Origin: Xenopus tropicalis
Lineage: Eukaryota; Chordata; Amphibia; Anura; Pipidae
Length of the DNA stretch: 64,000 nucleotides
Reading direction: 5' to 3'
Assembly (NCBI RefSeq): GCF_000004195.4
Contig: NC_030683.2
Coordinates: forward strand, 69,039,764 to 69,103,763
Shown: one piece after another, positions 1 to 11,009 of the stretch
Layout of the letters: each line of letters opens with the position of its first letter
Position numbering within the stretch: the stretch's first letter is position 1
The notes under the pieces: model-generated
Told to the model about the DNA's origin: nothing
Database searches by the model: none
Seen by the model: the letters and a program-made list of their open reading frames with translations, nothing else
Made by a program: the position numbers and the translations under genes

Positions 1-34
1 GGGGGTTTTACAGTGTAAATGGGAGTGGAGTCCT

Positions 35-1118
35 TTAATTTCCCTCTAGGTCGCACCAAGGGCCCCAAACTCTATCAAATTTGTCGGGTGCGCCCCTGTT
101 CTCATATGTGAGTTTATAGAGAGGGGCAACGGCATTCACTAGATTCTTCCAGGCTGTAACGGTGGGGAGGGTAGAGCCCATCCAGTGCATTGCAACAGTT
201 TTTTTTGCATAGAACAGCAGTATTCTGTAGCGTATCCGGGAGCTATTTTGAGCAATTATACTGTCTAAGACTCCTAGCAAGCAGATTTCAGGAGCAGTCA
301 CAGTAGGGAAGGCTAAGTTATCCGATAGATATTTAGTTACTGCTGACCAGAATTTGGCGATGTGAGGGCATGACCAGATCATATGATAGAAGTTAGCTGG
401 GCTTGCTGCACATCTTGGGCAGTGATTAGTTGGGGTACGGCCCATCTGGTGCAACCTTAGTGGTGTGATATATAGGTGATGAAAGGTTTTATACTGTATT
501 AACCTATCTCTGGTAGATAAAAGATAGTTGTACATTGTGTCTGTTGCCTCTTCCCAATCGTCTTGGGTGAGTGTTGGTATTTGCAAAGTCCACCATATTT
601 GTGCGGAGTGAAAGGGTTTGGGGCCTGTTGAGAGTAGGCTTTGGTATAGATTTGAAGTAATCTTTACTGGGTTGCTAGATTGTAGAGTAGTCTCCACTGC
701 TAAGGAAGTAAGCTGGGGGGTAAGAGTGGCAAACTGGTCCCTGAACACTGATCGCAACTGCAAATATTTATAAAAGGGGAGGGTAGGTTGTTGGGCTTTC
801 TCTCGGATCTGTGCATGTGTAGGGAATGTTGAATGTTCCGTGAGGTCTCCCAGATAGATATTTAATGTTGTGGTGAGGCCAATATATAAAGTCGCGTAGC
901 GACCTAAATTGTGGTAAATATTGATTGCCCCAGAGTGGAAGTCTAGACGTAAGTAAGGGTGGCGGGTGTTTAAGCAGTGTGAGTGCTATAGTCCAGGCTT
1001 TATGCGGGATAGTTAGAGTTGTTGGTAGTGGGGCTGTATCCTTAAGATGTCGGTATGGAAAGTTGCTTAGTCCTTCCAAAGAGCCAAGTATTGTTGCCTG
1101 GAGCTGCAGATTTGGGTT
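35..1118 (-). pseudogene. ORF2 piece 3: C-terminal region with Cys/His motif
   Basis: Two open stretches (768-1,079 and 35-763) joined by a one-base shift near 770. Near the C-terminus is a CX2CX8HX4C motif (HCPRCAASPANFYH then SCPH), the Cys-rich element typical of L1 ORF2 C-termini and needed for nucleic-acid binding in that family. The protein ends in VWGPWCDLEGN at 35. Confidence 0.85.
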
Positions 1119-2054
1119 TTAAGGGTCATGAATGAAGCACCAGTGTAGATAGTGTATCTGTGAGGCTAGGAAGTAATAATAGAAGTGCGGGAGGGCTAGG
1201 CCTCCCTCAACTAGAGGGGCGCATAGCTTTGTCCAGGCTATTCTGGGGGGTCTGTTATTCCAAATAAATGGTAGGATAATTTGGTTAAGTTTCTTAAAAA
1301 AGATTTTAGGAATAAAGATTGGGGCATTGTGTAGTATGTATAGAAATTTGGGAAGATATATCATTTTTATTATATTTATGCGGCCCCAAAGTGAAAGTGG
1401 TAATTTGGACCATTGGGTCAATCGGGTTTTGAGATCTGACAGTAATGGGTCTAGGTTAAGTGGTATGTAGTTAGTAGAATCTACAGTTATCCAGATTCCT
1501 AAATATTTAAATTGGTTGGCCCACTTTAAAGGTATATTGGGTATTACTGGTTGTGGTTGGAGAGGGTCTATAGGGCAAAGGATTGACTTATCCCAGTTGA
1601 TTCGCAGACCAGAGTAGTGTCCAAATTTGTCCACTTGCTGCAGCAGAGAGGTCAGCGAATCCCTGGGGTCTGCCAGGTATATTAATAAGTCATCTGCATA
1701 TAGTGATAATTTTTCTGTAATGTTACCATATGTAAGGCCTCTAATACCCGGGGAGTTCCTGATCAGTATGGCTAGAGGTTCTATTGCTAGGGCAAATAAT
1801 ATTGGTGAGAGTGGACAGCCTTGGCGGGTCCCTCTTTCCTGGGAAAATGAGGGAGATGTAATCCCATTTACTCTGACTCTTGCTGTGGGATGTTGGTATA
1901 GTAACTTGATCCACTTTAAAAATGTTTGGCCAAAGCCAAAGCCAGACAAGACCTCCCATAGGTACCCCCATTCAATTGAGTCAAAGGCTTTGGCAGAGTC
2001 TAGGGAGGCAACAACTCTGGTGCCGGTCTCTAAATGAGGGATTTGTAGATGGTG
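1119..2054 (-). pseudogene. ORF2 piece 2: reverse transcriptase palm
   Basis: Frame open from about 2,054 down to an in-frame TAA at 1,119-1,121. It contains the first catalytic Asp block (SLDSAKAFDSI), the RQGCPLSPILFALAIEPLA block, and the catalytic YADDLLIYL. The RT active site is therefore intact in sequence. The thumb region follows (LGIWI, PLSLWGRINIIKMIYLPKFLY). The same frame continues past the stop to about 770. Confidence 0.9.
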
Positions 2055-2061
2055 AGTCTTC

Positions 2062-3753
2062 TTAGATTAATGTCAGGCATAAAGCCTGATTGATCAGGAT
2101 GCACAAGATCGGGAACCACCCTTTGGAGCCTCGCCGCCAGGATTTTGGCCAAGATTTTGGCATCTGTGTTATTAGAGAAATGGGGCGGTATGAGGAGCAG
2201 AGGGATGGATCTTTGCCCGGCTTCGGAATGACCACTATTAGTGCCTCAGCAAAGGATGCCGGTAGTGTTTGGTTGTCATAAGCGTATCGTAAAGTTTCTA
2301 ATAATTTAGTGGGAATGTAGTCAGCTAGTGCCTTATACCAGTTGGTAGGTAGCCCATCCGGTCCTGGTGTTTTATTGGAGGGGAGGGTGGCAATTGCATC
2401 AACAACCTCTTGTTTTGTGATTGGGGCATCCAAGTATGCCCTATCTACTGGGGCTATTTTTGGAATGGGTATGCTTGCTAGGTATTGTGCTAGTTGCGTC
2501 TTAGTGTAGGTGGTTGTAGTTGTGTATAAGTTTTTGTAGTAGGTGGCAAACTGTTGCGCAATGGTCTTGGGTTCTGTAGTGAGTGTGCCGTCTTCTTGAC
2601 GAATGTGAGGTATCGCTGTGGAGTTGCTTTGAGGTTTGGAGAGGTAGGCTAGCAGTTTACTATTCTTGTCCCCCTGCTCAAAAATACGTTGATTTTGGTA
2701 TAGTACTGCTTTTCTTGTTAGTGAAATAGTAGCCCGGCTAAGGGAGTTCCTTGCAGATAGAAGCTGTTCATATGTGTGTTCTGTAGGGTTCTGGGTGTGT
2801 GTAGTTTCTGCTGCTATGAAACTTTTTTCTGCCTCATTTAACTGTTCTTTTTTCTCATCTCTCTCTTGGGATATTACTGCTGTTAGTTCGCCCCTCATGA
2901 CTGCCTTAGAGGCGTCCCAAAGTATTAATGGTGAAGCAGAGTTATTGTTTAGTTCCCAGAATTCTGTGTATGCTTTTTGATTTTGAGTTGCGACTATATC
3001 ATTTTTAAGCCATAAAGGACTCAGTCGCCATAACTTGTCTACCGGGGATGGGTTCCAGCGGAGAGAAAGGCTAAGTGGGGAATGATCCGACAGGGCTTGA
3101 GGTAGATATTGTATTGTGTCGACCATGGGCAATAAGTCTGCTGAGGCAAAAGCCAGATCAATTCTAGAAAGGGACTTGTGGGTAAGTGAGTGGCAGGAGA
3201 AAATTCTCGCTGTGGGATTTTTCCATCTCCAAACCTCTGTAAGGTGGAGAGCGTCTGCCCATCCCGCAAGTCTGGTGGATGTATTGGGTTCTGTTTTGGA
3301 TCTATCTAGGGAGGGGTTCATGCAATTATTAAAGTCTCCCATAATAAGAAATGGACTTATTGGGAACTCTGCCAGTTTGGAAATAGTCTGATCTAAAATG
3401 GACATTGCAAACGGCGGCACATATATATTAATAATTGTTATGGGTTTATGGGCAAGGAGACCATGAAGAATCATGAATCTACCATAGTAGTCTGTATGTA
3501 GCTTGATTAGTTCAAACGGCACCCCTTTGCGTATTAGTACTGAAACTCCTCTGGAATAGGAGGAATAAGTAGAGTGATAGTGCCATCCCACCCAGGGTTT
3601 TTTGAGTGCTAGAATTTTTTGGCCCGTAAGGTGGGTCTCCTGGAGTAGGAGAATAGAGGGAGGGTACCTCTTTAAGTAGGTAAACAGAAGGCTCCTTTTA
3701 AATTTTGAATTAAGCCCTCTTATATTCCAAGAGGTCACTGAAATTTTAGCCAT
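2062..3753 (-). pseudogene. ORF2 piece 1: APE-type endonuclease and start of RT
   Basis: Open for 563 codons from ATG at 3,753. Residues 1-230 are an exonuclease-endonuclease-phosphatase domain: WNIRGLN with N10, LLQETH with E39, IYVPP with Y111, MGDFN with D140 and N142, RIDL with D199, SDH with D223/H224. All usual catalytic positions are present. Residues 280-400 are the linker region. RT block 0/1 begins with SNKTPGPDGLP and continues to SYRPISLI. The last ~33 residues are read in a wrong frame after the deletion near 2,170; the correct RT frame continues without this one to about 2,055. Confidence 0.9.
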
Positions 3754-4439
3754 ACTCTGTTGTTTTTAGATTGGTGCCGCTGTGAGCGATGTCCGCCATT
3801 AGCTCGCATTTATGAGAGAGCATCTTATAGAGTTGTAAGGCCTGAATAGTGGTAATATAGACAAACAAAAAACATAACATCCCCAACCAAAATTCCCTAG
3901 CCCACCCTACCCACCTTCCCAACCTAGGCGGGTCTAGTACCCAAAACTGTGATATGCTTATAGAAGCTTTAGTGAGCGTGTCCGCACTCATCTGAACATT
4001 CTAGCAAAAACTTTAGAAAAAACAGAAATAACTACTATATATTCAAAAAGGTAAAGAAAAAAAAGGGAAAGAAGGGATAGCAAAAAGCTACCGCAGCATC
4101 AGAGCTCTGTAGTAAATCTAGACCAAAAGTATCGACAGGAGTGTTTAAGGGATGAGGGCCCCTGTGTAGGCTGTGTGGCGTTATTTAGGTATTGATTGTT
4201 GTTAGGTGGGGGTCTCCCCTCCCAAGACTGTCACCGAAAGAAAAAAGTTTTCTGGAGTTCCTGGGTCTTTGAGGTGTGCTTTAAAGGATCTTTGGAGCTA
4301 CTATCCCAGTAGCCTGGGGCGTTTAGAGACTCACAGGATGGGGGAGATTGTCAGGGGTGAGTAGCCCTCGGATATCATCTGGAATAGTCAGTCATCTGGA
4401 GTGTTTGAGGATGTTCAAGAGTAGTTGATTGTCTACTCT
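3754..4439 (-). other. Spacer between ORF1 and ORF2 of the L1-like LINE
   Basis: About 690 bp separate the ORF1 stop from the ORF2 ATG. This is long compared with the roughly 60 bp of mammalian L1. An 81-codon minus-strand frame (3,746-3,991) overlaps the ORF2 start by a few bases but shows no domain, so I do not call it a gene. Confidence 0.6.
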
Positions 4440-5330
4440 TCAATCACGTGGTGGTGAGCGCCTTGGGTTCTTATGGGTTAGCCAGACGTCAGCCTCTGCT
4501 GGGGAGTTGAAGAACTGCACTCGATCGCCATCTTGTACTCGGAGCCTTGCAGGGTATATCATTCCATAGGGAATGTGCGCTTCACGAAGACGCCTTTTAA
4601 TTGCTGTGAACGTAGCTCTTTGTTTCTGTATTGCTGGCGAAAAGTCTGGATATAATGAAACTGTTGTTCCGTTAAAGGTGATGGGACCCTTGAGCCTTGC
4701 GGCCTTTAGAGCTGCATCTCGGTCCCTATAATTCAGCATACGTAGCAGGAATGGTCTTGGAGGGGCTCCAGGAGGATGTGGCTTAGTGGGGACCCTATGG
4801 GCTCTTTCAACTACAAACATGGTGGAGAAGATGTTGTTTCCTAGGGTTTGCTTGAGCCAGTTTTCAATGAAAGTTTCCGGGTTTTGGCCTTCCACTTTCT
4901 CAGGTAGGCCCACAATGCGCACATTATTCCTACGGAGTCTGTTTTCAAGATCCTCCGTTTTGTCTAGTGCTTGTTGAAGTTGTTGCTTAATGGCCGTAAT
5001 GTTATTTGGAAGAGGGGAAACTGTGTCTTCCAGTGTGGAGACTCTAGTTTCTACCTCCGTGGTACGTTCTCTGATACTCTGCAGATCATGGCGTAGGAGA
5101 GAGATGTCCACCTTGATCTCTTCCAATTGTGATGTTGTAGCGGTACGACTTTCAATTATTGCTGAGAGGAGTTCACTTGGTGATGGTTCTGGTGTCTCCG
5201 CTACCATTCCTGGTGATGGTGGAAGTGAGTTATTGGGTGAGATAGATTGGGAGCTCTGTGGTTCTGTACGAGCAAAGCGCTCCAATCGTGTGGCAGTTTC
5301 TGTCTTTTGCTTTTGAGAGTGTTTCCCCAT
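4440..5330 (-). CDS. L1-like ORF1 protein (nucleic-acid chaperone), intact frame
   Basis: RNA-binding chaperone that coats L1 RNA and forms trimers through a coiled coil. The frame is open for 304 codons from an ATG at 5,354. The ninth codon, an ATG at 5,330 followed by GKHSQKQK, is the more likely start because L1 ORF1 proteins usually begin with a short basic stretch. Residues are numbered from the first ATG. Residues 20-60 are Ser/Pro-rich and disordered. Residues about 61-141 are a heptad-rich coiled coil (ESRTATTSQLEEIKVDIS onward). The RRM starts at 143 (NNVRIVGLPE) and includes RPFLLRMLNYRDRDAALKAA at about 200-219. The C-terminal domain (about 222-298) has YPDFSPAIQKQR and GMIYPARLRV. 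This is the L1 transposase_22 fold. The frame is unbroken, unlike ORF2. Confidence 0.9.
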   Translation of the reverse strand: MGKHSQKQKTETATRLERFARTEPQSSQSISPNNSLPPSPGMVAETPEPSPSELLSAIIESRTATTSQLEEIKVDISLLRHDLQSIRERTTEVETRVSTLEDTVSPLPNNITAIKQQLQQALDKTEDLENRLRRNNVRIVGLPEKVEGQNPETFIENWLKQTLGNNIFSTMFVVERAHRVPTKPHPPGAPPRPFLLRMLNYRDRDAALKAARLKGPITFNGTTVSLYPDFSPAIQKQRATFTAIKRRLREAHIPYGMIYPARLRVQDGDRVQFFNSPAEADVWLTHKNPRRSPPRD

Positions 5331-6045
5331 TGTAGCGATAGGTATTATAGACAATATTCCGTTGTATATATTGGTGGTACTGATGAGTCTGTTTGGCAGA
5401 AATAATAAAGAAGGAGCGCTCTGTGCGCGGTGCTGTTATATCTTGAGGGTCAGTTCACCATCTCAGGGCTGGACCCCTATTCAATAGATATTAGTTTCCA
5501 ATTGTTAGACTTAAGCCTACATAGGTTGGCCTCTGTGGAAGTGTATTTGTTCTGCTGTTTGGCTGTTTGACTTTGTTATAGGCTCTGCAGCCTTTGCAGT
5601 TTGTGTCAGGCTGAGGCTTTGGATGGGGTTTATAGTGGAGCACGTTGTTGCCCTGGGTTAGGGTTAATAAAAGGGCGCCCCCGGGGTCAGGGTTTACTCA
5701 CCCTCCTCTTAAATTTGCCGCTCCTGGAGGTTTTGGGCTGGTTCCAGATATAAGAACCCGCGTTCCGCGCCGCTGTGCTACTATCGCGGGTAGGCCCTCA
5801 AAATTTAGTCCGCGGCTTCCGTGGCGCGACTAGGCCGCCGTCGGATCTTTGCCGCTGCGGCTCGTAGAGACTTTCAGGATGCGGCAGGTAGGAGAGGGAC
5901 GGCTGGGGGACCCTTTGGCTGTAGTGGGGCAAGCATTGTGCGGGGGTATCCCCTGTTTGTAGTCCTTAGCACGGCCAGACCCCGGGAGCGCCAAGAAACG
6001 CACCTTGCTCCATTCGTGGCTGGACACGCCCCCTCCCATTTTGAT
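5331..6045 (-). promoter_or_regulatory. 5' UTR / internal promoter region of the L1-like LINE
   Basis: About 700 bp upstream of ORF1. The distal part (5,640-6,020) is much richer in GC and CpG than the flanks. L1 5' UTRs normally carry an internal RNA polymerase II promoter; that function is inferred from position and composition. Short open frames here (for example 5,645-5,833 plus and 5,830-6,093 minus) have no recognisable domain and are left out. Confidence 0.6.
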
Positions 6046-7887
6046 ATATTTAACTAAACAAGTGCTTATAAAGGTTTTTCTCAGAGGACCCAAATTATTT
6101 TAGGGAATTAGCTTTGTGATGCAAGCATTTCAGAGCCTATGCATTTAACTTTAATGAATATTTCCCATTGTAGGAAGAACATTTCATGTTATAAAAGTCA
6201 ATTAAGACCCACACTAAATAGATTAGGGACCAATTCTTTTGTTGTATTGTATGCTTCAGATTCAGCCTTACAGATCTGTGCCTCTTTCACTTCATACTGT
6301 AAGCCCTTAAAAGACTAATCTTGTACAGACTAGCACTCTGACTCCTCTCCCTTGCATATGTGTGCAGAACATATTTGATGCTTAGTTTATTAATTACAGC
6401 CATTATTTACTCATCATCATTGATCATTTCTACCCTTTCAAAGTTCCCATGGTTCTATTTCCCCTGAGCTTGCTCTCGCAACATACACAGCACAAAAGAG
6501 TAAGCGAGAGACATGCATTTCAATTCTTTAAACAGATTTTAGGAAAGAGAGCATTTTCCAGAAGTGGATCAAAGAAACAGGGAGCCAAAAATAAATGCAG
6601 AAAAAGGGTAATGTGATATGTTAAATAAGGAAACAATTGTTAAATAACAGGGTTATAAAAAAGAGAATAACGTTCTAGCAAATCTGATTTGAAAACTAAA
6701 AAGGGATTTTGAAGTAGTAATTTACTATACCCCATGCCTCAAGTCCTAGAATGCAAAGGTAAAAAAGTACTTATTTAAGATGCCTACATGCCTCCTTCTG
6801 TCACCCCTCTTGATTCTAACTCTGCCTACCACAGACATTGCTCAACTCAAGGGACATGCAGCAGGTCTCAGAGGAGTGGGACTTTCTTCAAATGCACAAC
6901 ACAGTGTAATTTTTTTTTTTCTCTTTGCACACTGCGCAGTGCATTGTAAATTACCCCTACTATCTTGAGAAAATTTCTACATTTTCCAGTGTATCAGTTT
7001 CAATTGTCACATTTATTTAAATAGGGCAGTTTTCTGTGAGTTTTCAAGTAGGATACTATTTACACATACCTATGCACATACTTATTTAAAAAAAACTATT
7101 CTACTCTACTAAATATTACATAATGTTTTCAGGCACAAATATGATTTATTAATAACAGTGTCCCACTAAACTGGAAATGGAATCAAGCATTTAATGTATT
7201 GACATGATTGCCCAGCTGCTTCTCCTTTGGCATCAATTCTACTTTTGTGCATCAGGTATGTGACACATGAGGCTTTATTTTCTGCAATGAGGGCAGGTTC
7301 ATGCTGAGGTATCAATCCAATCACTGAAAAATTGCATTTCTTTTTCTTTTTTTGATTGAACATTGAATCTTAACTACCATCCTATTCCTTTTGGATGTTT
7401 TTGAAGATGCAAGGTACTTTTTTCTGTATTGTAGACTGACACCTTTAATAGACAATTCCCTGCAGCTGTTTTACAGACCTTGAACACAATCCTTTCTTTC
7501 CATACACTTCTAATATATTTTTCAATGCATTGATATTAGATAAAGATAAAACCCATGTAACCCTGTGGATCCATACACCTGTGTATGTTGTCCCTTCACT
7601 GCAGGGGCCAGCATATATCTTCCATCAACAAACCAGTTTTACTATCCAAGATAAGAGAAAAAAAGAAAAGAAAAAAGAACCAGAATGGGAAAAGAAAGAT
7701 GAAAACCAGGACAAAACAAACAAAAATGATGTTTCACATACACATTATATTATTTTTACCCTGTAAATAATATCCCCTTGAGTATAAATTCTTAGTAGGG
7801 AATATAATGTGCACTGCCTTTATATAATCAATCAATTTTAAATTACTCATGATAATTTATGATAAGTGATCAGTTCTTGTAGGGGAT
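6046..7887. other. AT-rich single-copy DNA, no gene seen
   Basis: Flank between the LINE and the first MITE. Open frames are short and in low-complexity sequence (T-runs near 6,908 and 7,340, A/G-rich near 7,650). I see no coding pattern, TIR or tandem array. Confidence 0.5.
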
Positions 7888-8123
7888 ATTAGGGTTGATT
7901 CACTAAAGGTCGATAAGCGCTATTGCATGCTTTTTTGTGTTAAAATTGATGCGAAAAAAACCCTGCGTGATTCCCTAAAGTATTATCGCGTGCGTTAAAT
8001 AGCGCGCAACCGAATGCGTTAATTTTAATGCATTGCATTAATTCTCGTGCAGAAATAATACTAACGCATGATTCACAAACACTTAGACGTGCTAAATATC
8101 GCATTAGTCTATGCGAAAACTAA

Positions 8124-8380
8124 GTGGAAGGAAGGACATCGAGCACACTTTGGACACAAGGAATCCGTTAAAATTCTGTACTTTATTTCATCATGTTTAG
8201 AAACAAAAGTGTGCCTGACGCGTTTCGTGCGTTAGGAGCACTTATTCATAGGCAATGAATAAGTGCTCCTAACGCACGAAACACGTCAGGCACACTTTTG
8301 TTTTTAAACATGATGAAATAAAGTACAGAATTTTAACGGATTCCTTGTGTCCGAAGTGTGCTCGATGTCCTTCCTTCCAC
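8124..8380. repeat. 126-bp near-perfect inverted repeat with 5-base loop
   Basis: Arms 8,124-8,249 and 8,255-8,380 differ at about 3 of 126 positions, and the loop is 8,250-8,254. The left arm begins exactly at the target duplication, so the palindrome formed with the insertion. Each arm carries the ACGCACGAAACACGTC/GACGCGTTTCGTGCGT block, which closes a small hairpin also seen in modified form at 20.5, 20.9, 39.5 and 40.6 kb. Confidence 0.9.
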
Positions 8381-8601
8381 TTTGAAGTTATTCCTCCTCA
8401 GCTGCGGGTTCGGGGCTGTGAGCACCCGGACCATTGCCGGACTTTGGTGAGCATGCTGTTTCTCAGACTTTAAACTACATAAGAGATTATTATACTGTTT
8501 TCATTTTTTCATTTATTTGTTTATTATTTATTTATATTGTTTCTGAGGAATTTTTGTTTCGCTTTAGGGTTTCCCTTAGAGCGATTCTTTTTCTTTTTGT
8601 T
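8124..8601. mobile_element. 478-bp insertion with inverted arms inside MITE A
   Basis: Both sides carry TATGCGAAAACTAA (8,110-8,123 and 8,602-8,615), a 14-bp target-site duplication. MITE copy 2 has this sequence once (near 38,238, slightly diverged), so it is the empty site. The insert opens with a 126-bp arm (8,124-8,249), a 5-base loop, the inverted copy (8,255-8,380), then a 221-bp tail ending in T-rich sequence. A long variable duplication and head-to-head ends match Penelope-like or other target-primed insertions rather than DNA transposition. It encodes no protein. Confidence 0.85.
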
Positions 8602-9386
8602 TATGCGAAAACTAACACCTACTTGGGGCAAGCGGTAATTATAGAAAAGTACAGTTCATGAGCTTTTGGCAACATAATATGGACTTTGCAGTGTGATTTA
8701 TTCAAGTATGTGTTGGCCCTAGAGTGATGTAGCCTCCAGTTTGCAGGGAAATGGTCATTTTCAGAACAGTAGTTTTCCAAAAGTAATGGCTTGTATGGCT
8801 AATATGGCGTGCGGTTTTTCGCACGCGGCGACAGTTTGTGCGCGCTGCATTAATTAGCGTGCGTTGCGTCAAATACCACATAAAAATAGTCTTCGTGACT
8901 TAAGTAACGCAAACAGCATCGCGTCTAAATTAACGCAAGTATCCTTTTAGTGAATCATGCGTTAAGACGTGAAAAATAAGACGCAATAAAAATTTTAACG
9001 CATGCTATAAATAGCGCTCGTTTTAACGCACCTTAGCGAATCAACCCTATTGTGTGACAGCCATACACAAGTTGTATATTGTGGTTCTGCATACAGCGGT
9101 ACAAAGATTTCAACAATGAATCTTTTATTAGGGAATTTCTGCTGGCTAGTTCTGGTTTACAAGTAAAATCTTTGTTCTACATCCCTTGCATTGTATGAAT
9201 TATCATTTGATACTTAACATTCAGTTCCTAAGCAGAAACATTAGGCATGCATCTCTGTTATTTACAATAGTGACTAGTCTTACCCCAATCAGATTGGAAG
9301 GCATCCCCAGACAGCCATTTGCATACAAGGAACAAACATAATTATGGAGTAAGTATTGGAGAATGAGGGTCATTTTTTCTTATGAT

Positions 9387-9765
9387 TAGTGGTGAGTGAA
9401 ACTGCCCTGTTTTACTGAAAATTATGCAAAAGGAAAATGCAGAAATTTTGCTTACATTTTCTCTAGATTCCTAGGAGTCAGTGGGCATGTTTTTCAGTGT
9501 AAAAATAAGGAGAGGGGCACATTCCTATAGCATAAAATCAGCATAAAGAGAGGAACATGCTTGATGTGTTTTTAATTGCACCAAATGCATTGAAGTCAAT
9601 GGATGTTTTTTTCTTATTTCTCATTCCAAATGAATTGAAGTGAAAGATGTTTTTTTTTTCCTAAATGTTTTATTTTTTTGGCCAAAACAAAACGCAAGGC
9701 AAACTTCAGATTTGTGAAAATTTTGCACACTCACAAAAACTTCACAAAAATTCACTCACAAAGCT
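9387..9765. mobile_element. Possible decayed copy of hAT MITE family B
   Basis: Left end TAGTGGTGAGTGAA at about 9,387 and right end ATTCACTCACAAAGCTA at about 9,765 resemble the TAGTGATGAGCGAA termini of the better copies. The middle is A/T-rich with fragments such as GCAGAAATTTTGC. I could not establish an 8-bp duplication. Confidence 0.3.
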
Positions 9766-10510
9766 ACCACAAAGCCTTTGTCACATCTCATAGTTGTTCA
9801 TCAGGGCACTAAGATTCTGTGAAAGGAATTGGCTTTTATATGTTTCATAGCTGGATTTTTTTTCAGTTTTAACTTAGTAAATTTGTTACATCACCATTTT
9901 CTGTCCACATACTTTAACCAAGTCTAAAGTAGCCAAGTAATTTCGAAAATATTTTGATCAAAGAAGTTAAAGACATTCCTAATACACTTTTTAAAATGGG
10001 ATTAAGATAATGTAGCAAAATAAGTCCTGGATTTTGCATTGATTAATTAAAAGCTTTATTTATTTGCATCTATAATTATATACAATACATGTCTGTTTTT
10101 AGGAAGAACTGAGAGGTGCTGGATAATTTTTGTTCTTATAATGGTGTCAACAGTTATAAAGGGGTGGACCTTGGAGTGAGCAGGAAATGAGGACCAGGAA
10201 GTGTGAAGGGAGTGAGCTTGCACAGTTTGGGAGAGCTAAAGAGAAATACTAGAAGAACATAGGTTATGATATTTGTAATTTTCTTGATATTTGTAATTTT
10301 GTACAGACTGCCAATGGACCAAACTCTTGTGTATTCAGATGAATTATATTTATTATTTTGTTGCATATTCAAATGTGCCTTGTTTTCTAGAAACCCTGCT
10401 GTGAGTAAAACACAGGCATGTACCTGCTTGAACCCTGGGTGTACATCTCTTACTTTGGAATTTTTGGTTGTTTTATTTTAAAGATTGCATCAATCTGCTT
10501 TTAATAAATG
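9766..10510. other. Single-copy DNA, no gene seen
   Basis: AT-rich sequence with no TIR, array or coding pattern. The 71- and 72-codon frames on opposite strands near 10,154-10,481 overlap each other and show no domain. Confidence 0.4.
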
Positions 10511-10518
10511 CATGCATC

Positions 10519-10688
10519 CAGTGATGTAACAATAGAGGAAGCTTCCTCCATTTTACATATAAATCCCTGCTCTACACCGGCTCCGAGTAGGGGTGTGAGT
10601 ATTTATACGCGAGTGGGGCTACTCTGTGCCGGGCCCCTTTAAATATTTTTTTTGAAGGGGGGCCCTGCGCATAGTAGTTACGCAACTG
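10519..10688. mobile_element. hAT-type MITE with CAGTGATGTAAC ends
   Basis: Left end CAGTGATGTAACAATAG at 10,519; right end TAGTTACGCAACTG finishing at 10,688. Flanks are CATGCATC (10,511-10,518) and CGTGCATC (10,689-10,696), an 8-bp duplication with one mismatch. CAG...CTG ends with 8-bp duplications are the hAT signature. Non-coding, 170 bp. Confidence 0.8.
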
Positions 10689-10791
10689 CGTGCATCTCTT
10701 GGTTTTTTGTCAATCTTCCAGGAAACTTATCAGTCTTAAGAAACTACCGTAGAAATGCATTTTATAATGTTCATAAGGCACAATCCATGAT

Positions 10792-11001
10792 TAGTGATGA
10801 AAAAAACGAGAAACAGCAAAAAAAACTTTTTTGACACCCGTGACTTTTTTTGCCATTATCACACCTATTTTCACACTTCCGTGCCCAATAAGATGCAACC
10901 ATGCTCAGTTTTTTTGTGGATTTTTTCTGAAGTTTCGCAAAAAAATTCGCCAATGGCAAAATGCAGAAATTCGCCTAGCGCAAAGAATTCACTCATCACT
11001 A
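10792..11001. mobile_element. hAT MITE family B, short copy
   Basis: Left end TAGTGATG at 10,792, right end CTCATCACTA at 11,001. Flanks TCCATGAT (10,784-10,791) and CCCATGAT (11,002-11,009) match at 7 of 8. The right half carries the family block AATTCGCCAATGGCAAAATGC. It has no internal tandem array. Confidence 0.85.
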
Positions 11002-11009
11002 CCCATGAT

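Larger units (their letters stand above)
35..3753 (-). pseudogene. L1-like ORF2 (endonuclease + reverse transcriptase), broken
   Basis: ORF2 nicks target DNA and reverse-transcribes the LINE RNA at the nick. The copy reads from ATG at 3,753 to a stop at 35-37 but is interrupted four times: a one-base deletion near 2,170 just after SYRPISLI, a second shift near 2,055, an in-frame TAA at 1,119-1,121, and a shift near 770 in a T/A run. All four pieces still align to the L1 plan in order (APE endonuclease, RT fingers and palm, thumb, Cys/His C-terminus), so this is one decayed gene. Few lesions over 3.7 kb point to a fairly young insertion. Confidence 0.92.
1..6045 (-). mobile_element. L1-like LINE, nearly full length, 3' end beyond window
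   Basis: Non-LTR retrotransposon read right to left: GC-rich 5' region (about 5,355-6,045), ORF1 (4,440-5,330), a ~690-bp spacer, and ORF2 (35-3,753) with apurinic endonuclease, reverse transcriptase and a Cys/His-rich C-terminus. Two ORFs with a coiled-coil/RRM ORF1 protein is the L1 superfamily plan (L1 or Tx1-like; the clade is not resolved by eye). The 5' boundary is placed where GC-rich sequence gives way to AT-rich DNA near 6,045. The 3' end and poly(A) lie left of base 1, so no target-site duplication can be checked. ORF2 has three frameshifts and one stop, so this copy cannot move by itself. Confidence 0.93.
7891..9048. mobile_element. MITE family A, copy 1, with nested insertion
   Basis: Terminal inverted repeats AGGGTTGATTC at 7,891 and GAATCAACCCT at 9,048, flanked by the 3-bp repeat ATT (7,888-7,890 and 9,049-9,051). 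The interior is rich in GCGC, GCGTTA and TAACGC blocks on both strands. Without the nested 478-bp insertion and its duplication it is about 666 bp, close to copy 2 (38,020-38,639, 620 bp). No coding capacity. A 3-bp duplication would fit a PIF/Harbinger-type mobiliser, but the duplications are not TWA, so the superfamily stays open. Confidence 0.88.

Noticed and set aside
3746..3991. 81-codon frame before L1 ORF2 as a possible third ORF
   Set aside because: Overlaps the ORF2 start, no domain, and no support for a third L1 ORF here.
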